Source: Oscillospiraceae bacterium
GTDB taxonomy: Bacteria; Bacillota; Clostridia; Oscillospirales; Acutalibacteraceae
DNA length: 64,000 nt
Direction of reading: 5' to 3'
Assembly: GCA_009785335.1 (NCBI GenBank)
Contig: WQWM01000009.1
Span: 1 to 64,000, forward strand
Shown: one piece after another, positions 16,106-24,991 of the stretch
How the letters are laid out: every line of letters begins with the position of its first letter
Numbering within the stretch: position 1 is the first letter of the stretch
Program-made: the position numbers and the translations under genes
Notes under the pieces: generated by a model
The model's input: the letters and a program-made list of their open reading frames with translations, nothing else
Told to the model about the DNA's origin: nothing
Database searches by the model: none

Positions 16106-17686
16106 TTATGCGATGTCCCTGCGTCGATATCCCACTAACCCCAGCGCGCACAGGGCCGCGGCAATGCCAGTGAGCACAAGCAGCGGCAACCAGGCGAAGT
16201 CATCCACCGGCAGCTGTGGCACCCAGCCGAAGGGCGTGAACCGCTGCAGCAATTCCGCCACTTCCTGCGGGAACATCAGCCGGCCCATATAGTTGAAGAA
16301 AAATGAGAAACCGAACACCGCCCAAGCAATCCAACCGAGCTTTGGCGCAAAGCCAACCAGCAACACGCACAGGCCAAGCATCACCCAAATGGCAGGCAGG
16401 TAGTTCAACCCGCCGTGCATAAACTCTCCCAGCGTTAGCCCGCTTGCACCTTGTGAGGCCAGATACATCCCCAGTGCATTAAATGCAGGCATCGCGACGC
16501 TGAATAACACGCCAACGGTCATGAAAGCCGCCATCATCTTCCAGCGAGGCACAGCACGGGCATAAAGTGACTCAATGCGGTGGTGTTTTTCCTCGCCCCA
16601 CACGCGTTTCACGGCAATCATCACCGGCACGGCACTCAGCAGACCTATCATCATCAGCAACATGCCCACAAAGCCGTGGGTCATGTTGGGGATTTCCCCC
16701 ATGGTGGCCAGCATCTCTTGCAGCATTTCAATTTCAAAAAACTCATCCATGCCCAGCACCCAGCCATACATCGCGCCGAAGCTAAACAGCGCAATGCCCC
16801 AGCCAATGAAACTGCCGCGCAGCTTGCGCCATGCAAATCCCAGAGGGCTGAGCAGCAGCGGGCTGGCCTCCCCTTTTCCTTTGCGGGCGGGCACAAGACC
16901 CTCGCCTAAATCACGCCGCTTGCACAGCAAGATAGCAATTGCGGCCACAATTGCGGCCACGCCGAGCATCACCACAATGGGCAGCACACGGTTTTGATAG
17001 AATGCGTAAGTTTGCATGGGCAGCCCCATGATAGATATCCAGCTCAGCGCGTTGCCCATGGCATCACCCGCTGCGCGCAGCAGAAAGAGCACGCTCATAA
17101 GGGCCATGCTGCCAGTGGTCGCGCCGCGTGCGGTGCTAAACACCTGCGCCATCAGCAGGGCAACAGCGGCGAAGAAGATGCCCGCCGCACCCAGAGCAGC
17201 GCTGTAGACCCACGCGCCGGTTACAGTCATGCCCTCAATGGGCATGAACATTAGCCCAATGGCGCTGACCACAGTGATTTTGATGTTGAGCGAAACCGCA
17301 CTGGTTAGCGTGGCCATGGTGCTGGTTAAGCGGCCAATGGGCAATGAACGCAGCACCTCCATGCGGCCGAGTTCTTCGTCTGCGCGGGTGTGGCGCACCA
17401 CAAAAAAGATGTTCATGCAGGCAATGGCGATGACAAACAACAGCAGGCTCATTTGCGCCATCACCATCGCCGAGTTCAGCGCATGCAGGCCAAACATGGG
17501 GCCAACGATAGCAATCATCGCCGGGGTATTCATGGTGGCGGCAATGGCGTGCAATTCTTGCGGCGTGCCGAATAAATTCGAAAACAGCGGCGCAAAGCCA
17601 ATCATCAGCCCAGCAATGCCCAACAACCAAACCAGGCTGTTGATGCGTTCGCGCTTGATGATTAAGCGTAAATATCGAAAAACCAT
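16106..17686 (-). CDS. ABC exporter permease (two-repeat, ABC-2 type)
   Basis: 526 aa with about twelve hydrophobic segments arranged as two similar halves; each half ends near a short charged loop (CKRRDLGEG; GYRRRDIA). It resembles the polyketide/antibiotic exporter permeases (tetronasin-type) that pair with a single ABC ATPase under a TetR regulator, which is the arrangement here. GGAGG precedes the start and an A/T repeat hairpin lies directly before that. Substrate unknown; drug or peptide export is inferred. Confidence 0.85.
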   Translation of the reverse strand: MVFRYLRLIIKRERINSLVWLLGIAGLMIGFAPLFSNLFGTPQELHAIAATMNTPAMIAIVGPMFGLHALNSAMVMAQMSLLLFVIAIACMNIFFVVRHTRADEELGRMEVLRSLPIGRLTSTMATLTSAVSLNIKITVVSAIGLMFMPIEGMTVTGAWVYSAALGAAGIFFAAVALLMAQVFSTARGATTGSMALMSVLFLLRAAGDAMGNALSWISIMGLPMQTYAFYQNRVLPIVVMLGVAAIVAAIAILLCKRRDLGEGLVPARKGKGEASPLLLSPLGFAWRKLRGSFIGWGIALFSFGAMYGWVLGMDEFFEIEMLQEMLATMGEIPNMTHGFVGMLLMMIGLLSAVPVMIAVKRVWGEEKHHRIESLYARAVPRWKMMAAFMTVGVLFSVAMPAFNALGMYLASQGASGLTLGEFMHGGLNYLPAIWVMLGLCVLLVGFAPKLGWIAWAVFGFSFFFNYMGRLMFPQEVAELLQRFTPFGWVPQLPVDDFAWLPLLVLTGIAAALCALGLVGYRRRDIA

Positions 17687-17698
17687 AGGATACCTCCT

Positions 17699-17960
17699 TT
17701 TTTTCTTGTTCTTTTTTGAAAAAAAGAACCAAAAAACTTTAGTCGCGCTACGCGCAGAGGATTTTTTTAGGTGTTGCCAAGGCCTCCCCCGTCGGGGGAG
17801 GAAGCGCGTCGCAGACGTGCAGGTGGGGGTTGCCCAAATTTAAATATGAGTCGAACAAGCAAGCCCCCAAACTTCTTCCTCTGGAAGGAGCTCCCGACCT
17901 CGGGGAGGGTGAGGAAGGCTCGCGGAGCGATGATTTAGCTGTTGTTTGCGCCCTTTGCTC
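17699..17960. repeat. Dispersed repeat mosaic between ABC permease and ATPase genes
   Basis: A/T hairpin (TTCTTTTTTG/AAAAAAAGAAC), GTCGCGCTACGCGC, the GTGTTGCCAAGGCCTCCCCC / GCGTCGCAGACGTGCAGG module, the CTTCCTCTGGAAGGAGC module and GAGGAAGGCTCGCGGAGCGA. No gene is seen; it splits the exporter operon by 300 bp. Confidence 0.85.
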
Positions 17961-17985
17961 CGCCACCCCAACTGTTAATTGCCAA

Positions 17986-18696
17986 CTATCCCTCATATTG
18001 CTTCAAAAACACATCTTCAAGCGATTTACCAGGATGCTGTGCAATGAGGTTCTCCAGCGTATCGCACGCAACGATGTCGCCAGCGCGGATTATGCTGATT
18101 TTGTCTGCAAGGCGTTCCACTTCGCTCATAATGTGGCTGCTGAGCAGCACACTTTTGCCGTCGGCCTTCAGCTCCAGCACGCAATCCTGAAAGACTTTTT
18201 CCAGCAGTGGGTCTAGCCCGCTGGTGGGTTCGTCAAAGATATAAAGGTCGGCGTTGGCGGCAAAGGCGGCCACCAGTGCAACTTTTTGCCGATTGCCCTT
18301 GCTGTATGTACGGCATTTTTTTGTGGGATCCAGCTGAAATAACTCCAGATATTTCGCGCGACGCACGGGGTCAATCTTGCTGCCGCGCAGGCTAAGAAAC
18401 AGGTCAATCACTTCCCCGCCGGTGAGGTTCGGCCACAGGTTCACGTCGCCGGGCACATAAGCAATGCGTTTGTGCAGTGCCACGGCATCTTTCCAGGCAT
18501 CCTGCCCAAACAATTTCACTTCGCCTTCTGTGGCTTTCAGTGTGCCAAGAAGACATCGAATCGTGGTGGTTTTGCCTGCGCCATTGGGCCCCAAAAAGGC
18601 CCGCACTTCGCCGGGATTAACGGTCATGTTGACGTTGCTCAGGGCGGTGAATTTGCCGAATCGCTTAACTAGGCCATTGATTTCGATGGTGTGCAT
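17986..18696 (-). CDS. ABC exporter ATP-binding protein
   Basis: 236 aa. Walker A GPNGAGKTTT, a degenerate signature region (KKCRTYSKGNRQKVAL, i.e. SKGNRQ instead of LSGGQ, as in many DrrA-type exporters), Walker B LYIFDEPTSGLDP and the switch His in LLSSHIMSEVERL. It drives the permease downstream. GGAGGT precedes the start. Confidence 0.93.
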   Translation of the reverse strand: MHTIEINGLVKRFGKFTALSNVNMTVNPGEVRAFLGPNGAGKTTTIRCLLGTLKATEGEVKLFGQDAWKDAVALHKRIAYVPGDVNLWPNLTGGEVIDLFLSLRGSKIDPVRRAKYLELFQLDPTKKCRTYSKGNRQKVALVAAFAANADLYIFDEPTSGLDPLLEKVFQDCVLELKADGKSVLLSSHIMSEVERLADKISIIRAGDIVACDTLENLIAQHPGKSLEDVFLKQYEG

Positions 18697-18725
18697 ATAT
18701 GTACCTCCTTTTATTCAATGCGTAA

Positions 18726-19343
18726 TTATTTGTAGAACAATTTTTTCAGGTCTGCCAGAAATGCGTAGTACGTTTCCCATTGCTTGGGGGTGGTGCGTGC
18801 GGTTCCCTCTTTGATGCTGCTCGTGACATCGCTTTCCATGCGTTCTAGCAACCAGCGCATGTATTGAATGGCGGTAGTCGGCGGCATGTCGTCGCGCAGC
18901 AGGCTAAAGTCTAGGCCATCGTAGAGTTTGTGAACCATTTGCTGTTGGAGCTCGGCGAGCCGTGCGGCGAATTTCTCCACGTGCGCGTTGTCGCGATAAA
19001 GGCTTTCGTAAAACTTCATCAGCAGCGGATCACTCGCCATCATGTTTTGTTTGTGTTGGGCAATGTGCGCATAGCGCGCCAGAAAATCACCGTCGCTAAA
19101 CTGCAGCTGCTGCAAAAACGCCGCGGGAGCTTGCATGGCGTATTCACACAGGAAGTCGAACAATTCTTCCTTGCTGCCAAAGTAATAAAATAGCATGCCC
19201 TTGCCAATGCCTGCAGTCTGTACGATAGTATTGGTGGATGCGCGCTCGTAGCCTTGTGCGGCGAATTCCTCCATGGCTGCATGGAGAATGCGCTGTTGTT
19301 TTTCGGCGTCAAGCGCGTGAAATAAATCAAATCGACCAGTCAA
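18726..19343 (-). CDS. TetR-family transcriptional regulator
   Basis: 205 aa from a TTG codon with AAAGGAG 7 bp upstream; the longer frame would start inside the promoter. N-terminal TetR helix-turn-helix: RILHAAMEEFAAQGYERAST ... GIGKGMLFYYFGSKEELF. The C-terminal ligand domain is not recognisable. It is first gene of the exporter operon and probably represses it through the palindrome beside its start. Confidence 0.92.
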   Translation of the reverse strand: MTGRFDLFHALDAEKQQRILHAAMEEFAAQGYERASTNTIVQTAGIGKGMLFYYFGSKEELFDFLCEYAMQAPAAFLQQLQFSDGDFLARYAHIAQHKQNMMASDPLLMKFYESLYRDNAHVEKFAARLAELQQQMVHKLYDGLDFSLLRDDMPPTTAIQYMRWLLERMESDVTSSIKEGTARTTPKQWETYYAFLADLKKLFYK

Positions 19344-19367
19344 GTGACCGCTCCTTTCTTTTTCTTC

Positions 19368-19380
19368 GACCAATGTGGTC
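19368..19380. promoter_or_regulatory. Candidate TetR operator
   Basis: Inverted repeat GACCA-ATG-TGGTC just downstream of the tetR -10 box and upstream of its start codon. An ATAGACC half lies at its flank and another lies upstream between the -35 and -10. Position fits autorepression. Confidence 0.5.
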
Positions 19381-19387
19381 TATGAAT

Positions 19388-19416
19388 ATTATAACACGGG
19401 TCTATTCCCTTGTCAA
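19388..19416 (-). promoter_or_regulatory. Promoter of the TetR-ABC exporter operon
   Basis: Minus strand TTGACA (19411-19416), 17 bp, TATAAT (19388-19393): a full consensus. Confidence 0.85.
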
Positions 19417-19489
19417 GTGTTTTTTGAAAATATTTTTGGTATTTTGTTGACTTGGGGTTTGGGTGGCGATTGCGCTGTCATTCGCGTCA

Positions 19490-19660
19490 GCATGTAGGGG
19501 CGGCAGTGATGCCGCCCGGGGGTTTTATGGTGCATGGAAGAATGCGGGCGGTTAATAACCGTCCTACACGAGAGGTCTCGCTGTCGTTATCCTCTTAATC
19601 CCCAAATTCCCCTCTGTGGAGGGGTGCCCTCGCAAGGGCGGGGTGGTCTTTGCGCATCTC
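19490..19660. repeat. Inverted-repeat element and GC-rich module upstream of leuA
   Basis: A GTAGGGGCGGC/GCCGCCC element (about 19493-19567, with GGCGGTTAATAACCGTCC as second arm) is followed by CCCCTCTGTGGAGGGG and GCCCTCGCAAGGGCGGGG. No T-box-like leader is present between the leuA promoter and its start. Confidence 0.75.
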
Positions 19661-19684
19661 ACTATAATAATTCGCAAAAAACAG

Positions 19685-19713
19685 TTGACCTGCTTCGCAC
19701 AATCTGTTATAAT
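19685..19713 (+). promoter_or_regulatory. Promoter of leuACDB
   Basis: TTGACC (19685-19690), 17 bp, TATAAT (19708-19713). The leader to the leuA ATG is only about 27 nt, too short for a T-box or attenuator. Confidence 0.8.
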
Positions 19714-19746
19714 GAAAAGAAGTGTAAGGACAAGGAGTGTACCCAT

Positions 19747-21255
19747 ATGGCAAAGCGAATTAAAGTGTTTGATACCACGTTGCGTGACGGCGAGCAGTCG
19801 CCGGGCTGCAGCATGAACCTGAACGAAAAACTTGAGGTTGCACGGCAGCTGGAAAACTTGGGTGTTGATGTGATTGAGGCAGGTTATGCGTTCTCGTCGC
19901 CCGAGGATTTTGAAAGCGTGAGCGCCATTGCCAAGCTGGTGAAAAACGCCGGTGTAGCATCGCTAAGCCGTGCGTTGAACAAAGACATTGACGCCGCCTA
20001 TGATGCTGTGCGGCACAGTGCTGCTCCGCGTGTGCACATCTTCTTGGCCACTTCACCCATTCATATGCAATATAAATTGAAAATGACCGAAGACGAAGTG
20101 GTAACTCGCGCCGCAGCTGCCGTTGCGCATGCGAAGAAGTATTGCAGTGACATTGAATTTTCGGCTGAAGATGCCAGCCGCAGCGACAAAGCGTTTCTGG
20201 CGCGCGTGTTCAGCGAGGTGATTAAAGCAGGCGCAACCGTGCTGAATGTGCCCGACACCGTGGGCTACTCAACGCCAGACGAAATGGCTGCACTGGTGAC
20301 CTATCTGCTGGAAAACGTGCAGAGCATGGACAAAGCTGAAATTTCGGTGCATTGCCACAATGATTTAGGTCTCGCAGTGGCGAACACCCTTGCTTGCGTG
20401 AAGGCCGGTGCAACCCAGGTGGAATGCACCATCAACGGCATTGGCGAACGTGCAGGCAATGCATCGCTTGAGGAGCTGGTGATGAACCTGCACACCCGCG
20501 CAGATGTTTATGGCGGTGCGCAAACCCGCGTGAACACCAAGCAGATTTACCTCAGCAGCAAGCTCATTCAGCAAATCACAGGCGTGCGCGTTGCCCCCAG
20601 CAAGGCCATTGTGGGCGACAACGCCTTTGCGCATGAATCAGGCATTCACCAGCATGGCGTGCTCGCGCATCGTGAAACCTATGAAATCATGACCCCGCAG
20701 GATGTTGGCATTCCGCAAAACAAAATGGTGTTGGGCAAACACAGTGGTCGCCATGGCTTCAAAGATCGCCTGGCAGAGCTGGGCTATCACCTTAATCAGC
20801 AAGAAATCGACGAAGCTTTTGCGCGCTTCAAAGTCTTGGCGGACAAGAAAAAAGTCATCACCGACGGTGACCTGAAAGCCCTCGTCGCCATGAAGCTGGA
20901 CGAAACCGACACCGAGCACGTGAAGCTGCACGATTTCATCATCGCCAGCGCCAAAGACCGCGCCACCGCAACCATTTATCTCATGCTGGGCGATGCCGAA
21001 CAACCCCGCGAAGTCACCGACAGCGGCTCGGGCCCCGTGGATGCTGCATACTCAGCCATCAACAGTATTTTGGGCGAGCCGGTTGAGCTAACCAAGTATG
21101 ACATTTCCGCTGCCTCAGGCGATGCCGACGCACTCGCGCAAGCCGTGGTAAAACTGCGCCGCGGCGACAAAACCGCCACCGGCCGCGCTAAATCAACAGA
21201 CACCATCGAAGCAAGCATTTTGGCCTACCTCAATGGCATCAACAAGCTTTGGTGA
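19747..21255 (+). CDS. leuA: 2-isopropylmalate synthase
   Basis: 502 aa from the ATG at 19747 with AAGGAG upstream; the longer open frame is not coding. It condenses acetyl-CoA with 2-oxoisovalerate, the first step of leucine synthesis. The HMGL-like domain begins [17 protein letters not shown] and includes the metal-binding [14 protein letters not shown] and the [18 protein letters not shown] motif. The C-terminal LeuA allosteric domain (from about residue 370) has the usual length, so leucine feedback is expected. First gene of leuACDB. Confidence 0.96.
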   Translation: MAKRIKVFDTTLRDGEQSPGCSMNLNEKLEVARQLENLGVDVIEAGYAFSSPEDFESVSAIAKLVKNAGVASLSRALNKDIDAAYDAVRHSAAPRVHIFLATSPIHMQYKLKMTEDEVVTRAAAAVAHAKKYCSDIEFSAEDASRSDKAFLARVFSEVIKAGATVLNVPDTVGYSTPDEMAALVTYLLENVQSMDKAEISVHCHNDLGLAVANTLACVKAGATQVECTINGIGERAGNASLEELVMNLHTRADVYGGAQTRVNTKQIYLSSKLIQQITGVRVAPSKAIVGDNAFAHESGIHQHGVLAHRETYEIMTPQDVGIPQNKMVLGKHSGRHGFKDRLAELGYHLNQQEIDEAFARFKVLADKKKVITDGDLKALVAMKLDETDTEHVKLHDFIIASAKDRATATIYLMLGDAEQPREVTDSGSGPVDAAYSAINSILGEPVELTKYDISAASGDADALAQAVVKLRRGDKTATGRAKSTDTIEASILAYLNGINKLW

Positions 21256-21279
21256 TTTTGCGCTCGCCGCGCGGACGCG

Positions 21280-21412
21280 AGGCTTTTGCTACTTTTTTTG
21301 GAAAAAAAGTAGCGCAAAAAAACTGAACTTGACTAATTTGAAATTCTATAAAATCCACCGCGAAGCGGCATAGGTTTTTTTGGTTCTTTTTTTGCAAAAA
21401 AAGAACAAAGAA
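21280..21412. repeat. Repeat mosaic between leuA and leuC
   Basis: Two A/T hairpins (GCTACTTTTTTTGG/AAAAAAAGTAGC at about 21287-21313; TTCTTTTTTTGC/AAAAAAAGAAC at about 21382-21405) flank CCACCGCGAAGCGG. The second hairpin ends only about 10 bp before the leuC ribosome site. Confidence 0.85.
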
Positions 21413-21426
21413 AAGGAGCTGAGCAA

Positions 21427-22686
21427 ATGGGCATGACCATGACACAGAAAATTCTCGCAGCGCATGCAGGACTTGACAGCGTGGTTGCGGGGCAATTGAT
21501 TGAAGCAAGTCTTGATTTGGTGCTGGGTAATGACATCACGGCACCAGTGGCCATTGATGAAATGACGAAGTTTAATCTTGATCGTGTGTTTTCACAGGAG
21601 AAAATCGCGCTGGTGATGGATCACTTCACCCCTTGTCGCGATATCAAGGCTGCACAAGCTTGCCAGAAGGTGCGCAATTTTGCGCATCGGCACGGCATCA
21701 AGCACTTTTTTGATGTGGGCGACATGGGCATTGAGCACTGCCTGCTGCCCGAAAAAGGCATCGTGAAAGCAGGCGATTGCATCATTGGTGCGGATAGCCA
21801 CACCTGCACCTACGGCGCACTGGGTGCGTTCAGCACAGGCGTGGGCAGCACAGACATGGCTGCGGGCATGGTGACGGGCAAGGCTTGGTTCAAGGTACCG
21901 GGCGCGATTAAATTCACGCTCACCGGCGAATTTGCGCCCAATGTGAGCGGCAAAGATCTCATCCTGCATATCATCGGCATGATTGGCGTGGATGGTGCGC
22001 TGTATCAATCCATGGAATTTTGCGGTCCCGGCGTGGCAAACGTGAGCATGGAAAACCGCCTGACCATCACCAACATGGCCATTGAAGCCGGTGCCAAGAA
22101 CGGCATCTTTCCAGTGGATGAGTTGACCATTGCTTACATGCAAAAAGCAGGCGTGGAAAATTACACGGCTTATGAGGCTGATAGCGACGCAATCTATGAC
22201 CGCGAAATTGAGATTGATCTGCGCCAAGTAAAGCCCACGGTCGCTTTCCCTCACCTGCCCGAAAACACGCACACCGTTGATAGCATTGCCGAAAACATCG
22301 TGATTGACCAAGTGGTCATCGGCAGTTGCACCAACGGCTGGTATAGCGACTTGGAGGCTGCGGCGAATGTGCTGCGTGGCAACAAAGTTGCGCCCAATGT
22401 ACGTTGCATTATCTTCCCCGGCACCCAGCAGATTTACCTCGATTGCGTGCGCAACGGCCTGATGGAAGTGTTCATCAACGCTGGCTGTGCGGTGAGCACA
22501 CCCACCTGCGGGCCCTGCTTAGGCGGGCATAGCGGCTGCCTGGCCCAAGGTGAACGCGCTGTTGCCACCACCAACCGCAACTTTGTGGGGCGCATGGGCC
22601 ACACCGAAAGTGAGATTTACTTGGCTTCACCATATGTGGCTGCTAAGGCCGCCATTGCAGGTTATTTAGGCGCGGGGATTTTGTGA
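21427..22686 (+). CDS. leuC: 3-isopropylmalate dehydratase large subunit
   Basis: 419 aa, the prokaryotic/archaeal HacA-like type of LeuC. Aconitase-fold 4Fe-4S enzyme: the cysteines are in [12 protein letters not shown] and in [16 protein letters not shown]; the substrate region includes [23 protein letters not shown]. It isomerises 2- to 3-isopropylmalate with LeuD. AAGGAG lies 8 bp before the ATG. Confidence 0.95.
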   Translation: MGMTMTQKILAAHAGLDSVVAGQLIEASLDLVLGNDITAPVAIDEMTKFNLDRVFSQEKIALVMDHFTPCRDIKAAQACQKVRNFAHRHGIKHFFDVGDMGIEHCLLPEKGIVKAGDCIIGADSHTCTYGALGAFSTGVGSTDMAAGMVTGKAWFKVPGAIKFTLTGEFAPNVSGKDLILHIIGMIGVDGALYQSMEFCGPGVANVSMENRLTITNMAIEAGAKNGIFPVDELTIAYMQKAGVENYTAYEADSDAIYDREIEIDLRQVKPTVAFPHLPENTHTVDSIAENIVIDQVVIGSCTNGWYSDLEAAANVLRGNKVAPNVRCIIFPGTQQIYLDCVRNGLMEVFINAGCAVSTPTCGPCLGGHSGCLAQGERAVATTNRNFVGRMGHTESEIYLASPYVAAKAAIAGYLGAGIL

Positions 22687-22689
22687 TTT

Positions 22690-22850
22690 GCGCTCGCCGC
22701 GCAGGCGTTACTTTTTTTGCAAAAAAAGTAACCCAAAAAAACCTAGATGATTTAATTGCGCAGTGCCCATAATAGGACACAGCGAAGCGACGGAGCCCCA
22801 CCGCAGGTGGAAAGTTTTTTGGTTCTTTTTTTCAAAAAAGAACAGAAAGG
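22690..22850. repeat. Repeat mosaic between leuC and leuD
   Basis: GCGCTCGCCGCGCAGGCG directly follows the leuC stop. Then come a GTTACTTTTTTTGC/AAAAAAAGTAAC hairpin, the GCGAAGCGACGGAGCCCCAC / CGCAGGTGG module and a TTCTTTTTTTC/AAAAAAGAAC hairpin touching the leuD ribosome site. Confidence 0.85.
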
Positions 22851-22857
22851 ATTTAAC

Positions 22858-23337
22858 ATGAAAGCAAAAGGCATTGTACATAAGTATGGCGACAACGTAG
22901 ACACCGACGTGATTATCCCTGCGCGGCATCTGAATACCACAGACCCCAACGAACTGGCCAAGCACTGCATGGAAGATATTGATGCGGCGTTTGTTGCACG
23001 CGTGCAGTCGGGTGACGTCATGGTGGCAGGCAAGAACTTCGGTTGCGGCAGCAGCCGTGAGCACGCGCCCATTGCCATCAAAGCCAGCGGTATTTCCTGC
23101 GTGATTGCCGAGAGTTTTGCACGCATTTTCTATCGCAACGCCATCAACATTGGCTTGCCCATTGTGGAAAGCGCGGCGGCAGCCAAGGCCATTGCAAATG
23201 GCGAAACTGTGGAAGTTGACTTCACCAAAGGTGTAGTTTCTGCAGGCGGGTGTGAGTATGAAATCGCGCCCTTCCCTCCATTCCTACAAAATATCATTCA
23301 AGCTGGCGGGTTATTGCCGGCTATTCAAAATAGTTAA
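22858..23337 (+). CDS. leuD: 3-isopropylmalate dehydratase small subunit
   Basis: 159 aa from the ATG at 22858 (AGAAAGGA upstream). The swivel domain motif [15 protein letters not shown] and the active-site loop [14 protein letters not shown] are typical. Forms the isomerase with LeuC. The longer frame upstream is repeat-derived and not used. Confidence 0.95.
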   Translation: MKAKGIVHKYGDNVDTDVIIPARHLNTTDPNELAKHCMEDIDAAFVARVQSGDVMVAGKNFGCGSSREHAPIAIKASGISCVIAESFARIFYRNAINIGLPIVESAAAAKAIANGETVEVDFTKGVVSAGGCEYEIAPFPPFLQNIIQAGGLLPAIQNS

Positions 23338-23379
23338 TCGGAGACCTTTAGCCTATCATTTTTAAATAGGAGAGTAATC

Positions 23380-24447
23380 ATGAATTACAACATAGCAGTA
23401 ATCGAAGGCGATGGCATTGGCCCAGAAATCACACGCGAGGCGATCAAAGTGCTGGATGCCGTGGGGAAAAAGTTCGGACACACATTTAGCTACACGCATG
23501 TGCTCATGGGTGGTTGTGCCATTGATGCACACGGCACGGCACTGCCTCAATCTACCACCGACGTTTGCCTGGCAAGCGACAGTGTGTTGCTGGGGGCCAT
23601 TGGCGGCCCGCAGTGGGATGACCTGCCGGGCAATCAACGCCCCGAAACTGGGCTGCTTGCCTTGCGCCGCGCCATGGGCTGTTTTGCAAACATTCGCCCG
23701 GCCAAGCTGTGGCAGCCGCTAAAAATCGCTTGCCCGCTGCGTACAGACATTGCCGAAAAAGGCATTGATATGCTCATCGTGCGCGAGCTAACGGGCGGCA
23801 TCTACTTCGGTGACCGTGGTCGCGACGAAAACGGTGCTTATGACACCAAACGCTATAGCGAACATGAAGTGCGCCGCATTGCAAAAATCGGCTTTGATAT
23901 GGCTCGTCTGCGCGGCAAAAAATTGCACAGCATCGACAAAGCCAACGTGCTCGAAAGTTGCCGCTTGTGGCGCGAAGTGGTTGCAGATGTGGCCAAAGAT
24001 TACCCCGACGTGGACTATCAGGACATGTTGGTAGACAACACCGCCATGCAGCTGGTGAAGTCGCCATATATGTTCGATGTGATTCTTGCGCCCAATATGT
24101 TTGGCGACATTCTCAGCGACGAAGCCGGTGCCGTTACCGGTTCGCTGGGCATGCTGGCCAGTGCATCCATCGGCGAAACCAAATGCGGGCTATATGAACC
24201 CAGCCACGGCAGCGCACCGCGTATGGCGGGGCTGAACAAAGCAAACCCCTTGGCAACAATTCTCAGTGCGGCCATGATGCTGCAATACTCCTTCGGCTTG
24301 CAGGCTGAGGCCCAAGCCGTTGAAGACGCCGTGCTGCATTGCCTAGAAACCGGCGTACGCACCTATGACATCGTCGGCGACACCGGCGTAACGCCCGTGG
24401 GCACGCGCGAAATGGGTGATGCTGTGGCCGCGGCGGTGTTGGCGTAA
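23380..24447 (+). CDS. leuB: 3-isopropylmalate dehydrogenase
   Basis: 355 aa. It oxidatively decarboxylates 3-isopropylmalate with NAD+. The substrate-binding region is ETGLLALRRAMGCFANIRPAK, the ELTGGIYFG loop is present, the metal-binding Asp are in NMFGDILSDEAGAVTGSLG, and EPSHGSAPRMAG is the NAD-binding loop. AGGAG precedes the start; 42 bp after leuD. Last gene of the operon. Confidence 0.96.
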   Translation: MNYNIAVIEGDGIGPEITREAIKVLDAVGKKFGHTFSYTHVLMGGCAIDAHGTALPQSTTDVCLASDSVLLGAIGGPQWDDLPGNQRPETGLLALRRAMGCFANIRPAKLWQPLKIACPLRTDIAEKGIDMLIVRELTGGIYFGDRGRDENGAYDTKRYSEHEVRRIAKIGFDMARLRGKKLHSIDKANVLESCRLWREVVADVAKDYPDVDYQDMLVDNTAMQLVKSPYMFDVILAPNMFGDILSDEAGAVTGSLGMLASASIGETKCGLYEPSHGSAPRMAGLNKANPLATILSAAMMLQYSFGLQAEAQAVEDAVLHCLETGVRTYDIVGDTGVTPVGTREMGDAVAAAVLA

Positions 24448-24449
24448 TT

Positions 24450-24920
24450 CTTTGCTACTTTTTTGAAAAAAAGTAGCGCAAAAAACTTTAGCCGCTTCGC
24501 GGGGAAGTTTTATGTGCTGTGTAGGTGTTGCCAAGGCCTCCCCCTTGGGGGAGGAAAGCGCGTCGCAGACGTGCAGGTGGGGGTTGTGTAAAAAATAGCG
24601 CAAAAAACTTTAGCCGCTTTGCGGTGGGATATTTATGTGAATTGAAGCAGCAAGCCTTAATTCCCCTCCACCGGGGTCCCCGGAAATGCTCGCATTTTTG
24701 GGGTGGAGTGTGGAGGGGTGGCACCGCAGTGCCGGGGTGGTTTTCGCGAAACGACTGGCCCCACCGCAGGTGGTTTTTGCAAAACAAGAACCAAAAAAAC
24801 CTATGCCGCTTCGCGGGGATTTTGATAGGGATGTGTAGGTGTTGCCAAAGGCTCCACCGCTTGCGGGGGAGCTGGCACGCGTAGCGTGACTGAGGGGGCC
24901 CCACACGTATCAGCGAGAAG
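24450..24920. repeat. Long repeat mosaic downstream of leuACDB
   Basis: An A/T hairpin (GCTACTTTTTTG/AAAAAAGTAGC) directly after leuB is followed by three CGCTTCGCGGG-type modules, two copies of the GTGTAGGTGTTGCCAA module, the GGGGTGGAGTGTGGAGGGGT module, GCCCCACCGCAGGTGG with a hairpin remnant, and GAAGGCTCGCG. About 500 bp hold no gene. Confidence 0.85.
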
Positions 24921-24991
24921 GCTCGCGTAGCGACGTGATTTACACACTTCGCATTCGCCTCAACGATTACGCACAAACGAAAGGGATGCAT

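Noticed and set aside
19690-19746. T-box or leader peptide before leuA
   Set aside because: The leader after the promoter is only about 27 nt and has no hairpin series or Leu codon run.
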